Shown here: positions 22,467 to 33,555 of the stretch, piece by piece
Layout of the letters: every line of letters begins with the position of its first letter
Numbering within the stretch: the stretch's first letter is position 1
Source: Ahaetulla prasina
Lineage: Eukaryota > Chordata > Lepidosauria > Squamata > Colubridae
Direction: 5' to 3'
Assembly (NCBI RefSeq): GCF_028640845.1
Contig: NC_080542.1
Location: 137,198,346 to 137,262,345 of the forward strand
Length of the DNA stretch: 64,000 bases
Made by a program: the position numbers and the translations under genes
The notes under the pieces: model-generated
What the model saw: only the letters and a program-made list of their open reading frames with translations
Told to the model about the DNA's origin: nothing
Database searches by the model: none

Positions 22467-22649
22467 CTTTAGAGCAAGCATGTCCAACTCACAGCCCAGA
22501 AGCTAATGTGCCTCCAGGGAAGCTAGTGATGCAGCCCCATAAAATTGTAAGCTTTTAACGATGTGATTTTAATGATATTTATATACATTAATTATATTAT
22601 ATACTTTATATGTAGCCCAAGACTATTCCTTTTCATTCAGTGTGGCCAG

Positions 22650-23095
22650 CCAGGTCAACATTTGGACACTTCGCCAACTTCAGCCTGACCTAAGCATAGT
22701 ACATAAAATCATCTGCTACAATGTCCTACCAGCCAATGAATACTTCAGCTTCAACCAAAACAATACAAGAGCACACAATAGATACAAACTCATGGTAAAC
22801 CAATCCAAACTAGACTGCAGAAAATACGACTTCAATAACAGAGTGGTCAATGCCTGGATTGCTACCTGATTCTGTGGTTTCTTCTCCAAACCCCCAAAAC
22901 TTTAACCTTAGACTGTCTACTGTTGACCTCACCCTATTCCTAAGAGGTCTGTAAGGGGTGTGCATAAGTGCACCAGTTTGCCTACCATCCCTGTCCTAAT
23001 GTTTTCTTTTATTCGTATCCTTTACATGTATTTATAATTATGTTTACACTTGTATCCGTCATAAAATACATGCTTGATGAAATAAATAAAAACAA
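22650..23095 (+). mobile_element. CR1-L3-like LINE 3' fragment
   Basis: C-terminal polyprotein end with one frame break near 22869 (LDCRKYDFNNRVVNAW, then the STVDLTLFLRG-equivalent in another frame), followed by the family's GCATAAGTGC 3' end and an AAATAAATAAAA tail. Confidence 0.8.
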
Positions 23096-23224
23096 ACAAA
23101 CAAAGAAAGAAACAATACTTTAGAGGAGTCCTGGGCATTTTGCAACTCCTGGGCAATATCTGGTTCTTTGGCTGTCCCTGTCTGGCCCATGTAAGGTCAA
23201 TAGGAAATTAGAAATTAAATATAA

Positions 23225-24425
23225 ATAGTCGTATACCATGCACAACATACACCAACACTCTTCATATTATACATTAATGATCTCTGTGACCATATTAAAA
23301 GTAATTGTGTTCTTTTCGCTGATGATGTCAAACTATTTAACACTACCAACAATACAGCTACCCTTCAAAAAGACCTTGACTTTCTGTCGGAATGGTCAAA
23401 AACTTGGCAACTCCAAATCTCAGCCAGCAAATGCTCTGTCTTACACATTGGAAAAAAGAATCAGAACACTAAATACAAACTCGATGGACATTACCTTACA
23501 GATGACCCCCAACCTGTCAAAGACCTTGGAGTTTTCATATCCAATGATCTAAGTGCCAAAGCCCACTGCAACTACATCGCAAAAAAGGCTTTAAGAGTTG
23601 TAAACCTAATCTTGCGTAGCTTCTTCTCCAAAAACACTACACTACTAACCAGAGCATTAAAACATTTGCTAGACCAATTCTTGAATACAGCTCACCTGTC
23701 TGGAACCCATACCACATTTCTGACATTAATACAATTGCACGCGTCCAGAAATATTTTACAAGAAGAGTTCTCCACTCCTCTGAATACAAGAAAATACCTT
23801 ATGCCACCAGACTTGAAATCTTGGGTTTAGAAAACTTAGAACTCCACCGTCTTCGACAGGACCTGTGTTTAACTCATAGAATCATCTATTGCAATGTCTT
23901 TCCTGTTAAAGACTACTTCAGTTTCAATCGCAACAAGAGCAAACAATAGATTTAAACTTAACGTTAACTGCTTCAATCTTGATTGCAGAAAATATGAGTT
24001 CTGTAACAGAGTTATTAACACTTGGAACACACTACCTGACTCTGTGGTCTCTTCTCAAAATCCCCAAAGCTTTAACCAAAAACTGTCTACTATTGACCTC
24101 ACCCAGTGGTGGGATTCAGCCAGTTCGCACCATTTCGGAAGAACCGGTTGTTAACTTTCTCAGCAGTTTGGTGAACTGGTTGTTGGAAGAAATCATTAGG
24201 GCAGAGAACCGGTTGTTAAATTATTTGAATCCCACCACTGACCTCACCCCATTTCTAAGAGGTCCGTAAGGGGCGTGCATAAGAGCACAAACATGCCTAC
24301 CGTTCCTGTCCTATTGTTTTCTTTCATTATATCCAATTAATATAGTTATTGCATGCTTATGCTTATATATTATATAGTTACTTTCATGCTTATGCTTATA
24401 TATGTTGTGACAAAATAAATAAATA
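23225..24425 (+). mobile_element. CR1-L3-like LINE, RT end to tail
   Basis: The longest copy of this family here. It begins in the RT palm (LFADDVKLFN type region at about 23310-23340, in a frame broken near 23550-23600), continues through the thumb (LGVFISNDLSAKAHCNYIA equivalents), and ends in the STIDLT C-terminus and a GTGACAAAATAAATAAATAA tail. A 137-bp MITE at 24104-24240 splits the C-terminal codons. The catalytic FADD box is preserved in sequence, but frame breaks make the copy non-functional. Confidence 0.85.
24104..24240. mobile_element. hAT-like MITE, 137 bp, inserted in a LINE
   Basis: Ends CAGTGGTGGGATTCAGCC and TTGAATCCCACCACTG are inverted repeats. Perfect 8-bp direct repeats ACCTCACC (24096-24103 and 24241-24248) are the host LINE's own sequence; removing the element and one repeat restores the LINE's reading frame at this point. 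Near-identical sister at 26286-26422. Confidence 0.95.
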
Positions 24426-24506
24426 AATAAAATAAATGCATGCAATACAACTGCATTCCTTTTATTTTGAAGGTGACTGCTATTTCCCCCCCAATTTATG
24501 CAAGTA

Positions 24507-24531
24507 TATGTGTGTGTGTGTGTGTGTGTGT
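24507..24531. repeat. (TG)n microsatellite
   Basis: About 12 TG units. Confidence 0.9.
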
Positions 24532-24898
24532 TTACACACTTTCACAGTAATCAAAACCAAATAATTGACTGATTTTTTATAAAGCAATAAAATATTGAAC
24601 AGAATTCATTCAGACTATTGACTCTGCCCTCTACAACAGTCCTAGTTTCTTATTTGGCCTTTGGGGAAATGAATTGCTCTGCTTTAGAGCTTCAGGAGTC
24701 CAAGCTAGGAAAGCTTTATTTTGAAAGTATTCAAAATAAAATGCCTATCAAAGGATATAAAATCTTCTAGAGTAACAGTTTGAGTTGAATCTGGCCAAGG
24801 ACAAGCATGGGGTGAGTTTGTTTATGCTCGCATGGTATAATTAATTATCTCTATTGTCATCTGACAAATGTCATCTCCTTTTTCTCCATCTTCTACTT

Positions 24899-25279
24899 CA
24901 GAGGTGGGTTTCAGCAGGTTCTGACCAATTCTGGAGAACCGGTAGTAGAAATTTTGAGTAGTTCGGAGAACTGGTAGTAGAAATTCTGACTGGCCCCACC
25001 CCCATCTATTCTCTGCCTCCTAAGTCCCAGCTGATCAGGAGGGAATAGAGATTTTACAGTATCCTTCCCATGCCACACCCACTAAGCCATGCCCACCAAG
25101 CCACACCCACAGAACTGGTAGTAAAAAAAGTGGGGTGGGGTGGGAATGAAGATTTTACAGTATTCTTCCCTGCCACGCCCACCAAGCCACGCCCATCAAG
25201 CCACGCCCTTCAAGCCATGCCATGCCCACCAAGCCACACCCACAGAACCGGTAGTAAAAAAATTTGAAACCCACCACTG
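24899..25279. mobile_element. hAT-like MITE with internal tandem repeats
   Basis: Left CAGAGGTGGGTTTCAGCAGG and right TTTGAAACCCACCACTG are imperfect inverted ends. Inside, CCAAGCCACACCCAC-type units and the block GAATGAAGATTTTACAGTAT are repeated, so the interior has been tandemly duplicated. Flanking 8-mers match only weakly (TTCTACTT, TGCCACTT). Confidence 0.7.
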
Positions 25280-25299
25280 TGCCACTTGTACATTTTTCT

Positions 25300-25918
25300 C
25301 CTAAAATAGCTCCCATGTAACATCTCTCCTGCGCAGGCTGCATTGGTTGCCGGTGGTCTTCCGGGTGCGCTTCAAGGTGTTGGTTATCACCTTTAAAGCG
25401 CTCCATGGCATTGGACCGGGATATTTACGGGACCGCCTGCTGCCAACAGTTACCTCCCATTGTCCGGTACATCCAGTGCGCGCCCACAGGGAGGGTCTTC
25501 TTAGGGTGCCGTCGCCTAGTCAATGTCGGTTGGCAGCCCCCAGCGGAAGGGCATTCTCTGTGGGGGCCCCGGCTTTATGGAATGAGCTGCCGGTGGGACT
25601 CCGTTTCCTCCCTGATCTCCGGACCTTTAAGCGTGAGCTCAAGACTCTCTTTTTTCACCAAGCGGGGCTGGCCTGACTGATTTTAGTATGGGGGTTTTAA
25701 TGGGTTTTAATAGGGTTTTATTAAGGTTTTAGTTTTGATAAATTTTAGCTAATATTTTAAGTATACAGCGATTGAATCAGTTTTTTAAACTTGATATTTT
25801 ATTTTAATTTGTTAGGATTCTTGTCGTTTTATTGGCTGTACACCGCCCTGAGTCTTCGGAGAAGGGCGGTATAAAAATATGAATGAATAAATAAATAAAT
25901 AATAAATAAATAAATAAA
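25300..25918 (+). mobile_element. L2/CR1-type LINE 3' end
   Basis: The frame at 25347-25676 is the C-terminus of a non-LTR polyprotein (LHWLPVVFRVRFKVLVITFK at its start, AFSVGAPALWNELPVGLR, FKRELKTLFFHQAGL) followed by about 240 bp with the tail CACCGCCCTGAGTCTTCGG and GGGCGGTATAAAAATATG, then TAAATAAATAAATA. It differs from the other LINE families here. The C-terminal frame is intact, so this copy looks young. Confidence 0.88.
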
Positions 25919-26285
25919 ACGGTGTTGTCGTTGAGTTTGTAATAATTTGTAGGCATCAAAATTGTATATATGCAAATATTTAATCCAAATCAGGAATGGG
26001 AGGGGGAGAACCTCACTGACTTTTCCAAAAGAATTCATGCCTACATTGTGAATTCAATAATTAAAAGGAAATGACCTTGCCATAACTTGTCTTTTTTCCT
26101 CTAAATTTTAAATTTTAAAAATAGAGAAAACTGATTGAAGACTTCACATGTTTGCTTTCTTTAATGGTAGAATGGTTTCACACGTTTACAGCAACTGGAA
26201 TTCTTTATCTAGAGGTTGTTTATTCTACAGCTCTTCGTGATATATAATCATAGATACTGTAGGTAGGTAGGTAGATAGATAGATA

Positions 26286-26422
26286 GAGTGGTGGGATTCA
26301 GCCAGTTCGCACCATTTTGGGAGAACTGGTTGTTAACTTTCTGAGCAGTTTGGTAAACTTTTTATTGGAAGAAATCACTAGGGCAGAGAACCGGTTGTTA
26401 AATTACTTGAATCTCATCACTA
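26286..26422. mobile_element. hAT-like MITE inside a GATA array
   Basis: Same 137-bp MITE as 24104-24240, with its first base changed. It lies between GATA-type units on both sides (GATAGATA at 26278-26285, GATGGATG at 26423-26430, 6 of 8 matching), so it inserted into a pre-existing tetranucleotide repeat. Confidence 0.88.
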
Positions 26423-26440
26423 GATGGATGGATGGATGGA

Positions 26441-26443
26441 TGA

Positions 26444-26508
<65 letters not shown>
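26441..26508. repeat. (GATA)n microsatellite
   Basis: About 17 pure GATA units, preceded by GATG units. GATA arrays are especially common in advanced snakes. Confidence 0.97.
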
Positions 26509-26970
26509 AGATATTTTGGGAGAAATCAAACACTAGCTTGATCCTATTGGTTCTATTTGTGCTTGTCCCAACCATTTATCGGTCAGGCGTGGAACACTCA
26601 AACTGTGTCCCAGCAAGCCTCAAGAGATCTGATGACAGTTTTAAGAAATAAGGTAGCAGGATGTGATTATCTCTCATAGTAGGTCTGAAATGATTATAGT
26701 GTTTGAGACGTTCGGAGTTTCTAATTTATAGCAAGGAGAATCTAATGAAAGAATGGGCTCTACTAGATCAAAAGCTGCTCATTATTTTCTGCTAAAAGAT
26801 CTTAGTGAAAGAACGAAGCTAATAGTATAAAACGTTCTTCAGTGATTCAGGTTATATTGGAAGAGAAGCCTGACCTACAAATATATTCTCTGTTAACTTT
26901 TCACAAAGTCAGGATATAGCTTTTCAGATAGTATGCAGTTTGTTTACGGAACTCTTACTGCAACAACTAG
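26509..26970. other. intron, nothing recognised
   Basis: No exon signals or named repeats. Confidence 0.45.
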
Positions 26971-26971
26971 A

Positions 26972-27164
26972 CCAGGGTTCTGCAACCTTAAACATTCGAA
27001 GAGCAATTTGGACCTGTTTTCCACATAAAAGAAAACACCGGGAGCCACAAAACCTGGGTGGCCATGGCCAACTCAACTTCACTGACTCCCATCCAGTCAC
27101 ATGTCCCCTCCAGCCACGCCTACCCAGGTTTTGTGGCTCCCAGTGTTTTCTTTTCTGTGGGAAA

Positions 27165-27165
<1 letters not shown>
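26972..27165. mobile_element. hAT-like fragment
   Basis: Starts CCAGGGTTCTGCAACC and contains an internal inverted repeat: GAAAACACCGGGAGCCACAA near 27032 pairs with TTGTGGCTCCCAGTGTTTTC near 27132. Abuts a TC microsatellite. Confidence 0.5.
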
Positions 27166-27167
<2 letters not shown>

Positions 27168-27204
<37 letters not shown>

Positions 27205-27262
27205 CCTCCCTCCCTCTCTCTGTCTCTCTTTCTCTCTGTCTCTGTTGCGCTCTCTCTCTCTC
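27168..27262. repeat. (TC)n/(TCCC)n microsatellite
   Basis: A pyrimidine run of CT and CCCT units on the plus strand. The Ser/Leu-rich and Arg/Glu-rich frames over it are repeat artefacts. Confidence 0.95.
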
Positions 27263-27404
27263 GTGTCCATGTGTTCCCTCTTGAACCATTTACAAAAACA
27301 GGCAACGGTTGGTTTTTTTTCCTTTTTGCTGATGTTCTTTCTTCTTCTTTGGGTACTTTTAAACCATATGATTTGAATCAAGAGTCACGTCAGGTTCCTA
27401 GATA

Positions 27405-28150
27405 AATGAAGCTCTTTCATCCCCCTGCTATAGCTCCCTGGTTGGCCTTGCCCCTCACCCTCCCTGGTGGAGACTCGCCCCATATTCCAGAGCGGGAGCG
27501 AAGTGCCCCTTTACTTGCCTCTTCTCAGGGGCACTTCTTCCAGCCCTTGTTGGTGCTGCGCGCACCTCAGTTGCTCGGGGAGACATGCCACTTGCTCTCT
27601 ACCCTAAGACACTGGCCCGGCTCAGCTGCAGCCGATGTGTCATGTTGTAATGGGCTCCAGGAGGAGGAGGGGATGCCATCTCCCCCATTGTGAAGCTCAC
27701 TAAATTTAACTGCTGCTCAGTGCACTGTGATTTAGTCTGCCCGCTAAATTAAATTTGTGCTCTTGGAGCGCCTTGCGCAGCAGTTAAATTTAGCACGCTT
27801 CACAATGGGGGAGACTGTATCTCCTCCTCCTCCTGGAGCCCATTATGAAATGGAGTATTGGCCACAACCAAGCCTGGCCAGTGTCTCAGGGTGGAGAGCA
27901 AGTCACTCAGCACCAACAAGGACTGGAAGAAGTGCCCATGAGAGGAGGCAAGTACAGGGGTGTTTTACTCCTGCTCTGGAATATGGAATGAGTCCCCATC
28001 TCCCGCTGTCGCCCTTACCTTCTCAGGCCAGATGAGGAGTGACTGGGAGGGTGGGGCCAGCCAGTGGTGGGTTAGGCCACAGGTAGCTACAGGAGGGGGA
28101 TGAAGGAGCCACATGCAGCTCTGGAGCTGCAGGTTGCCAATACCTGAACT
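27405..28150. mobile_element. long imperfect palindrome (foldback hAT-like element)
   Basis: The left arm (27405 to about 27730) is the imperfect reverse complement of the right arm (about 27755 to 28130), with a loop of a few tens of bases. Paired landmarks: TAATGGGCTCCAGGAGGAGG with the CCTCCTGGAGCCCATTATG side, and the TTCATCCCCCTGC end with GGAGGGGGATGAA. The right end carries CTCTGGAGCTGCAGGTTGCC, matching (in reverse) the hAT-like fragment at 47599. GC content is far above the surroundings. Confidence 0.75.
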
Positions 28151-28154
28151 GGAC

Positions 28155-29700
28155 ATATACTTAGAATATAGAACATAGAATAACAGAGTTGGAGGGGACC
28201 TTGAATGTCTTCTAGTCCAACTCCCTGATCAAGCAGGAGACCCTATATCATTTCAGACAAAGAGTTATCCTTTTAAAAGCCTCCAGTGATGGAGCACATG
28301 CAACTTCTGAAGGCAAGGTATTCCATTTGTTGATTGCTCCACTGGTAGGAATTTTCTCCTTAGTTCTAAGTTGCTTCTCCTCTTGGTTAGTTTCCACTCA
28401 TTCTTTCTTGTCTTGCCTTTTGGTGCTGTGGAAAATAGTTTCACCCTCTTGACTTTGTAGGAGCTCCTCAAATATTGGAACACTGCTATCATGTCATCCC
28501 TAGTCCTTTTTTTCACTAGACTAGATATACCCATTCTCTGCAACCATTCTTTATATGTTTTAGCACTCACGCCCGTAATAATCTTTGTTGCTCTTCTCTG
28601 TACTCTTTCAAGAATCTCAAAACCATTTTTATATTGTGGTGACCAAAACTGGTTGCAGTATTTCAAGTATGGTCTTACTAAGGCTTTGTAAAGCGGTACT
28701 ACAACTTCACATGATGTTGATTCTGTTTTTCTATTAATGCACCCTAGAATTGCATTGGCTTTTCTGGCTCTTACCACAGACTATAGGCTCATATTTAAGT
28801 GATTGTCTAACAGGACCCCAAAATCCCTCTCATAGTTAGTGGTATAAGCCATATTTCACCGAGTCTGTATCTATACAGTTGGTTTTTCTTGCATAAATGT
28901 AAAACCTTACTTTTATCTATGTTGAATTTCATGGGTGCGGTGCTCAAGTCTGTCAAGATCTTTTTGGATCTTGAGCTTGTCTTCTGGGGCTATTTCTTCC
29001 AGCTTAGTATTGTCTGCAAATTTATTTATTTATTTGTCACAACAATATATGTAGGTATCATACAAAAAGATTATATAGTATATAAACACATATATGAGTA
29101 AATATGAGGTATAAGCATATATATATATACCAAAGACCTACATATATATATATATATATGAAGAAGAAAAGAAAAACAATAGGACAGGAACGGTAGGCAC
29201 GTTTGTGCGCTTATGCACGCCCCTTATGGTCCTCTTAGGAATGGGGTGAGGTCAATAGTAGAAAGTTTTTGGTTAAAGCTTTTAGGATTATGGGAAGAGA
29301 CCACAGAGTCAGGTAAAGTATTCCAAGCACTGATGATTCTGTTACAGAATCATCAAAATCAAAATAAAAAAAAATTGATGAGTTTCTCCTCTATTATATA
29401 ATCTAGATAGCTTATGAAGATAATGAAGAGTACTGGGCCTAGAACAGAACCTTTGGGTACCCACTATTTACTTTCCTCCAGGTAGATGCAGTTTCTTTGA
29501 GGGCTACACATTGAGTACACTTTGTTAGTCAGTTAAAAACACATTAGATGGTGGTGGGGCCTATACTATATTTTTCTAGCTTGCCAAGGTTATAGTATAC
29601 TTTGTCAAATGCTTTTCTGAAATACTATGTCCACAGCATTTCACTGGTCCACTAATTTAGTGGATCACTAGTTTCTTCTTCATTGAAGAATGAAATAAAA
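28155..29700 (-). mobile_element. CR1 LINE, interrupted by another LINE
   Basis: Classic amniote CR1 in minus orientation. Its tail lies at 28155-28200 (AGAATATAGAACATAGAAT on the plus strand). The minus-strand frame at 28265-28777 is the polyprotein C-terminus ([48 protein letters not shown]). A CR1-L3-like LINE at about 29018-29350 splits it, after which older CR1 sequence resumes to about 29700. Confidence 0.88.
29018..29352 (-). mobile_element. CR1-L3-like LINE 3' fragment nested in CR1
   Basis: Nearly identical to 3749-4041 (including TAGGACAGGAACGGTAGGCA) and truncated at the same region of the C-terminal frame. It sits within the CR1 copy, so it is the younger insertion. Confidence 0.85.
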
Positions 29701-30879
29701 TTTGTTTAACATGATCAATTTTAATGAATCAATATTGTTCGTAATTTTTAAAGAATAGTATTTAGAATTCTCAAAGGATCCAGTAATTTAATTAATATGA
29801 TATCAATTATATTTAATTATTGAAAAGTTAAATCAGTGGGTATATTTTGCCTGCTTCTATAAAAAACATTTTGTAGCAAATTTTGTATATAAGTTAGTTG
29901 ATGGATGTCATACTAGTGTATGATGTTCCAGACATGGTAATTTGAGTTGGAATAGTATTATAATTACTTGGTTAAGAAAATTTCATACTTTCATGCATAA
30001 TTAGATAGGCTGAATTCATGTAAAACAGAATATGCATAAAATTTGTGTCAGAACTGTGAGTCTTTGATATTTTTCTCCCAGTTATAGAAAATCAGTTCCT
30101 TGTGTTAAATTGACATAGGAAGACAATGGGCTACATTTGGGCACTCTGGATTTATTTTTAAGAAATCACTATGAAGAAGAATAACTATATTTGATTCCTG
30201 CTTTTTAGCTGACATGTAAAACTTTTTCTCTGAAGTGGGTGTAGTTCTTGCTGGACCAGAAACAGATCTGGCATGCACTAATAATCATGAATATCAGTGT
30301 AACTGGGCAAAAGTGTCCCTCATCAAATGGAATTACTTTAATAGAGAGATTTGACAAGTGTGTTGGGAAGTGAGAACAATCTTAAGACTCACTTAATATT
30401 TTCCCTTTTGTCATAATTCAGTAGGTTTAATGCAGTATCTGGATATTAATATTTGCCTTATTCACCCTGGCAAAAATTGCAGAAAGTTGTATTTCATCAC
30501 CCTTACTACTGCATTTGACAAAATGTTCTATGTTTATTGGACTGTACTAATCCCACACCCTTCGCTTCTCTTTTACCTTTGAAAACCCAATATTAATTCA
30601 TTTTTTACACTGGAATAAGGATGGCTTTATATTGACTTTGTTGAAGGTATGAGAGAGCCATTAAGGGGAGGGAGGGAGGGAGGAGTTGTTAAAGAGGGAC
30701 TTGGAAAAGTTATTACATGGATTAAAGATTAAATTTAGAAAGAAACTCAGAATAACTCATGACTTTGATTAGTATAAAATGGGAGAAACAAAAACTTGGG
30801 CAGACTTTCAGGATCTTGTTATTATATCTTACCATAATAAAGTAACTTTCCTAGAAACCTTCTGCTGTCTGTTTCTTAG
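29701..30879. other. intron, nothing recognised
   Basis: AT-rich with a short GGGAGGGAGGGA run near 30668. No exon signals or named repeats. Confidence 0.5.
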
Positions 30880-31164
30880 GATAGAGTTGAAAGTCTTCTA
30901 GGCCAATCCCTGCTTAGGCAGGAAACCCTACACATGGTTATCCAACATCTTAAAAACTTCCAGTGTTGGAGCATTCACAACTTCTGGAGGCAAGTTGTTC
31001 CTTTGATTAATTATTCTAACTGTTAGGAAACTTCTCCTAAGTTGCTTCTTTCCTTGATTAGTTTCCACCCATTGCTTTTTGTCCTACCCTCAGGTGCTTT
31101 GGAGCAGTGGTCACCAACTGGTGGTCCGTGAGAAAATTTTAGTGGTCTGCAGAAAAATTATTTG

Positions 31165-31433
31165 CATTTTTTTTATTTGCATTTATATCCCGCCCTTCTC
31201 CGAAGACTCAGGACGGCTTACACTATGTCAAGCAATAGTCTTCATTCATTTGTATATTATATACAAAGTCAACTTTTATTGCCCCCAACAATCTGGGTCC
31301 TCATTTTACTTACCTTATAAAGGATGGAAGGCTGAGTCAACCTTGGGCCTGGTGGGACTTGAACCTGCAGTAATTGCAAGCAGCTGTGTTAATAACAGAC
31401 TGTCTTACCAGTCTGAGCCACCAGAAGCTTTAT
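31165..31433 (-). mobile_element. tRNA-derived SINE with LINE-like tail
   Basis: On the minus strand it has a tRNA-like head with A-box (TGGCTCAGACTGG) and B-box (GGTTCAAGTCC) motifs, a body, and the tail CCGTCCTGAGTCTTCGG that matches the LINE at 25300-25918. A different SINE family from the Sauria type, apparently mobilised by that LINE. Confidence 0.82.
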
Positions 31434-31576
31434 ATTGCACTAAATCAGGGATCCTCGAACTATGGCCCCTTGGCCCGATATATGCAATGAACATTTGTGT
31501 TGCTACAGAGAGTCTCCCCCTTTGGGGTCTTTTTGTGTGGGTTGGAAGGGGCAGAAATTCTGACTTGGGGTCTGCT

Positions 31577-31845
31577 TCAGCCTCCTGGTATGGGGCTTTG
31601 GGCGAAGGCTGGAGGGGAGCGCCGCTGGTGGTGAAGAGCCGGAGGGCCTTGCCTCATGGGCTGGAACTGGCTGACCATCTCAGTCCACTGAGCCACCAGG
31701 TGCCAGTACCTGGCCTTGCACTCCTGCAGGTCTTCCCTCTGTTTGGAAAGCCTATACTCCCAGTCCTTAGTGAGGTGCTTCTGCTGAGCCTCCTTCTCTG
31801 TCAGATCCAATTTGAACTGAGCTGTTTTGCCAACTCTTTCTCTTG
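31577..31845 (-). pseudogene. coiled-coil-like coding fragment inside hAT element
   Basis: On the minus strand the frame reads DLTEKEAQQKHLTKDWEYRL and SKQREDLQECKARYWHLVAQ, then WTEMVSQFQPM, with heptad-like spacing of Leu and charged residues; just upstream, in a frame offset by one base, QEKELAKQLSSN continues the pattern. It looks like part of a coiled-coil protein exon with one frameshift. It is present only in the long hAT copy. Whether it comes from a host gene I cannot tell without a search. Confidence 0.4.
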
Positions 31846-32390
31846 ATGGCTGCTTAGCTCCAACAACTGCATCCTATTGGGGCCCTAAGGAGCCTGGGTG
31901 GGGAGGCAAGGAGTGGCTGGCAGGGGAGGGGTGAGCAGAGGCCGGCGAGGCACCCCTTGAAGTAAGTGATATTGAGTTGGCCATTGAGTTGGCCAATCCA
32001 CACAGTCACATGACCACCTAGCTATGCTCACCCAGCCGGTCTTTAGGCAGATTATATTAGTGGTCTGTGGGATTTAAAATTATGAATTTAGTGGTCCCTG
32101 AGGTCTGAAAGATTGGGGACCCCTGCTTTGGAGAATAGCTTGACTCCCTCTTCTTTGTGGCAACCTTTGAGATATTGGAAGACTGCTATCATGTCTCCCC
32201 TAGTCCTTCTTTTCATTAAACTAGACATACCCAGTTCCTGCAACCGTTCTTCATATGTTCCATCCTCCAGTCCCCTAATGATCTTTGTTGCTCTTCTCTG
32301 CACTCTTTCTAGAGTCTCCACATCTTTTTTACATCGTGGCAACCAAAACTGAATGCAGTATCTGGCCCAACCTGAAGAACTGATAGATAT

Positions 32391-33555
32391 AATCAGATAT
32401 AATTTTAAAATATTTAAAAACTATGTTTAAAGGTATAGAAGAAAGATGGGGAGATTTTATGCCTATTCACTTAGCTATTCACCTTGAAAATGAGAAAGAT
32501 ATAGAAATAAAGAAATCTGTTTGAAATATGCAAAGAAGTGACCAAATATAGCTTTCGTTTCGAGTCAGATTGTTCCCTTCATATGTGAGAATGCAATATC
32601 CAGTGAACTGGTCTTGCAAAATAAGGAATCTCTGCTTCGTAATATAAATGCTACCAGGAATTATTATTGTATTAAAAAAGGCAACATGGAGGCCACAGCT
32701 TAAGCTCTTCCCCTTTTCATGGGCATTGCCATTCATGTAAAAATGGGAAGGATCGTGCAGTTATAGCTATTTTTTAAAAACTCTTGCAGATGCCTCTATG
32801 TGCCACTTTATTCCATGCAAGATGAGCTGTAAAGTGATGTTTCCATTGCATTAAAAAGTAGATGACTTAATGTTAAGTCCTATTTCCTGATGGTATCTAG
32901 CTTTCTAGAGTAGGCAGGAGATATGACCATTAAATCAGATTGCGTTCCCCATCCTTATTCTAATATAATTTCTATCTTGGTTTATATTTTCAAACTAACC
33001 CAAGCTTCTAATTATGGAAGAAGTCTCAGCAGAGTAGAGGTAGTTCCTTGCAGGCATGATAGAACAGGTCCTAAGTTTCTTCTTTCCCCCAGGACTGTTG
33101 TGCCTGAGGATCTGTTCCTATACCCTCCGGCTTTCTGATATTCTAATGACTTCAGCTCTGTTACCTCAGGATATTCTCTTTCTGAATCTCTGCTTCTTTT
33201 CCCCCGTTCCCTGATTATCTTGCTTCAAACTTCTTCCCTAGTGATTAGTGGCACAATCTCAAAATGCAACAGTTGTTTATAGGCTTTGAGATTGGCCAGT
33301 TCATTAGCCTTTAAGGGCCACGGAGAAGCTAGCTTCCTCCTGAGCAAGGAGAGGGAAAGCAACTATCTCTATTGCCTATGAAGATTTGGTATAAGCTGAT
33401 ATCAACAATACTTAGCATAACTCTATATTCAGTTCACAACACTGTTGGATTTGACTTGAATGTTGTGCCTTATGTCTCAATCTTCTGCTGTGATTTGAAC
33501 TTTCTTGCTTTTTCCCTGCCTGTTGTTTGATTTATTCCTTTGATTGTTTATCCTA
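32391..33555. other. intron, nothing recognised
   Basis: No exon signals or named repeats. Confidence 0.5.

Larger units (their letters stand above)
31105..32125. mobile_element. long hAT-like element, 1,021 bp, perfect target duplication
   Basis: Begins CAGTGGTCACCAACTGGTGG and ends GATTGGGGACCCCTG; perfect 8-bp direct repeats CTTTGGAG flank it (31097-31104 and 32126-32133). It is a longer relative of the 402-bp elements at 5752 and 22065. The extra length is a tRNA-derived SINE (31165-31433) and a GC-rich insert (about 31480-31845) absent from the short forms that carries a coiled-coil-like frame on the minus strand. Confidence 0.93.
30880..32390 (-). mobile_element. CR1 LINE split by a hAT element
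   Basis: CR1 3' part in minus orientation at 30880-31104, continuing at 32126-32390, where the minus-strand frame reads [18 protein letters not shown] and [20 protein letters not shown]. The break is exactly the hAT insertion with its CTTTGGAG duplication. Confidence 0.88.

Noticed and set aside
26924..27405. Overlapping Ser/Leu-rich and Arg/Glu-rich frames on both strands
   Set aside because: They lie over a (TC)n tract and a hAT-like fragment; no splice signals or conserved motifs.
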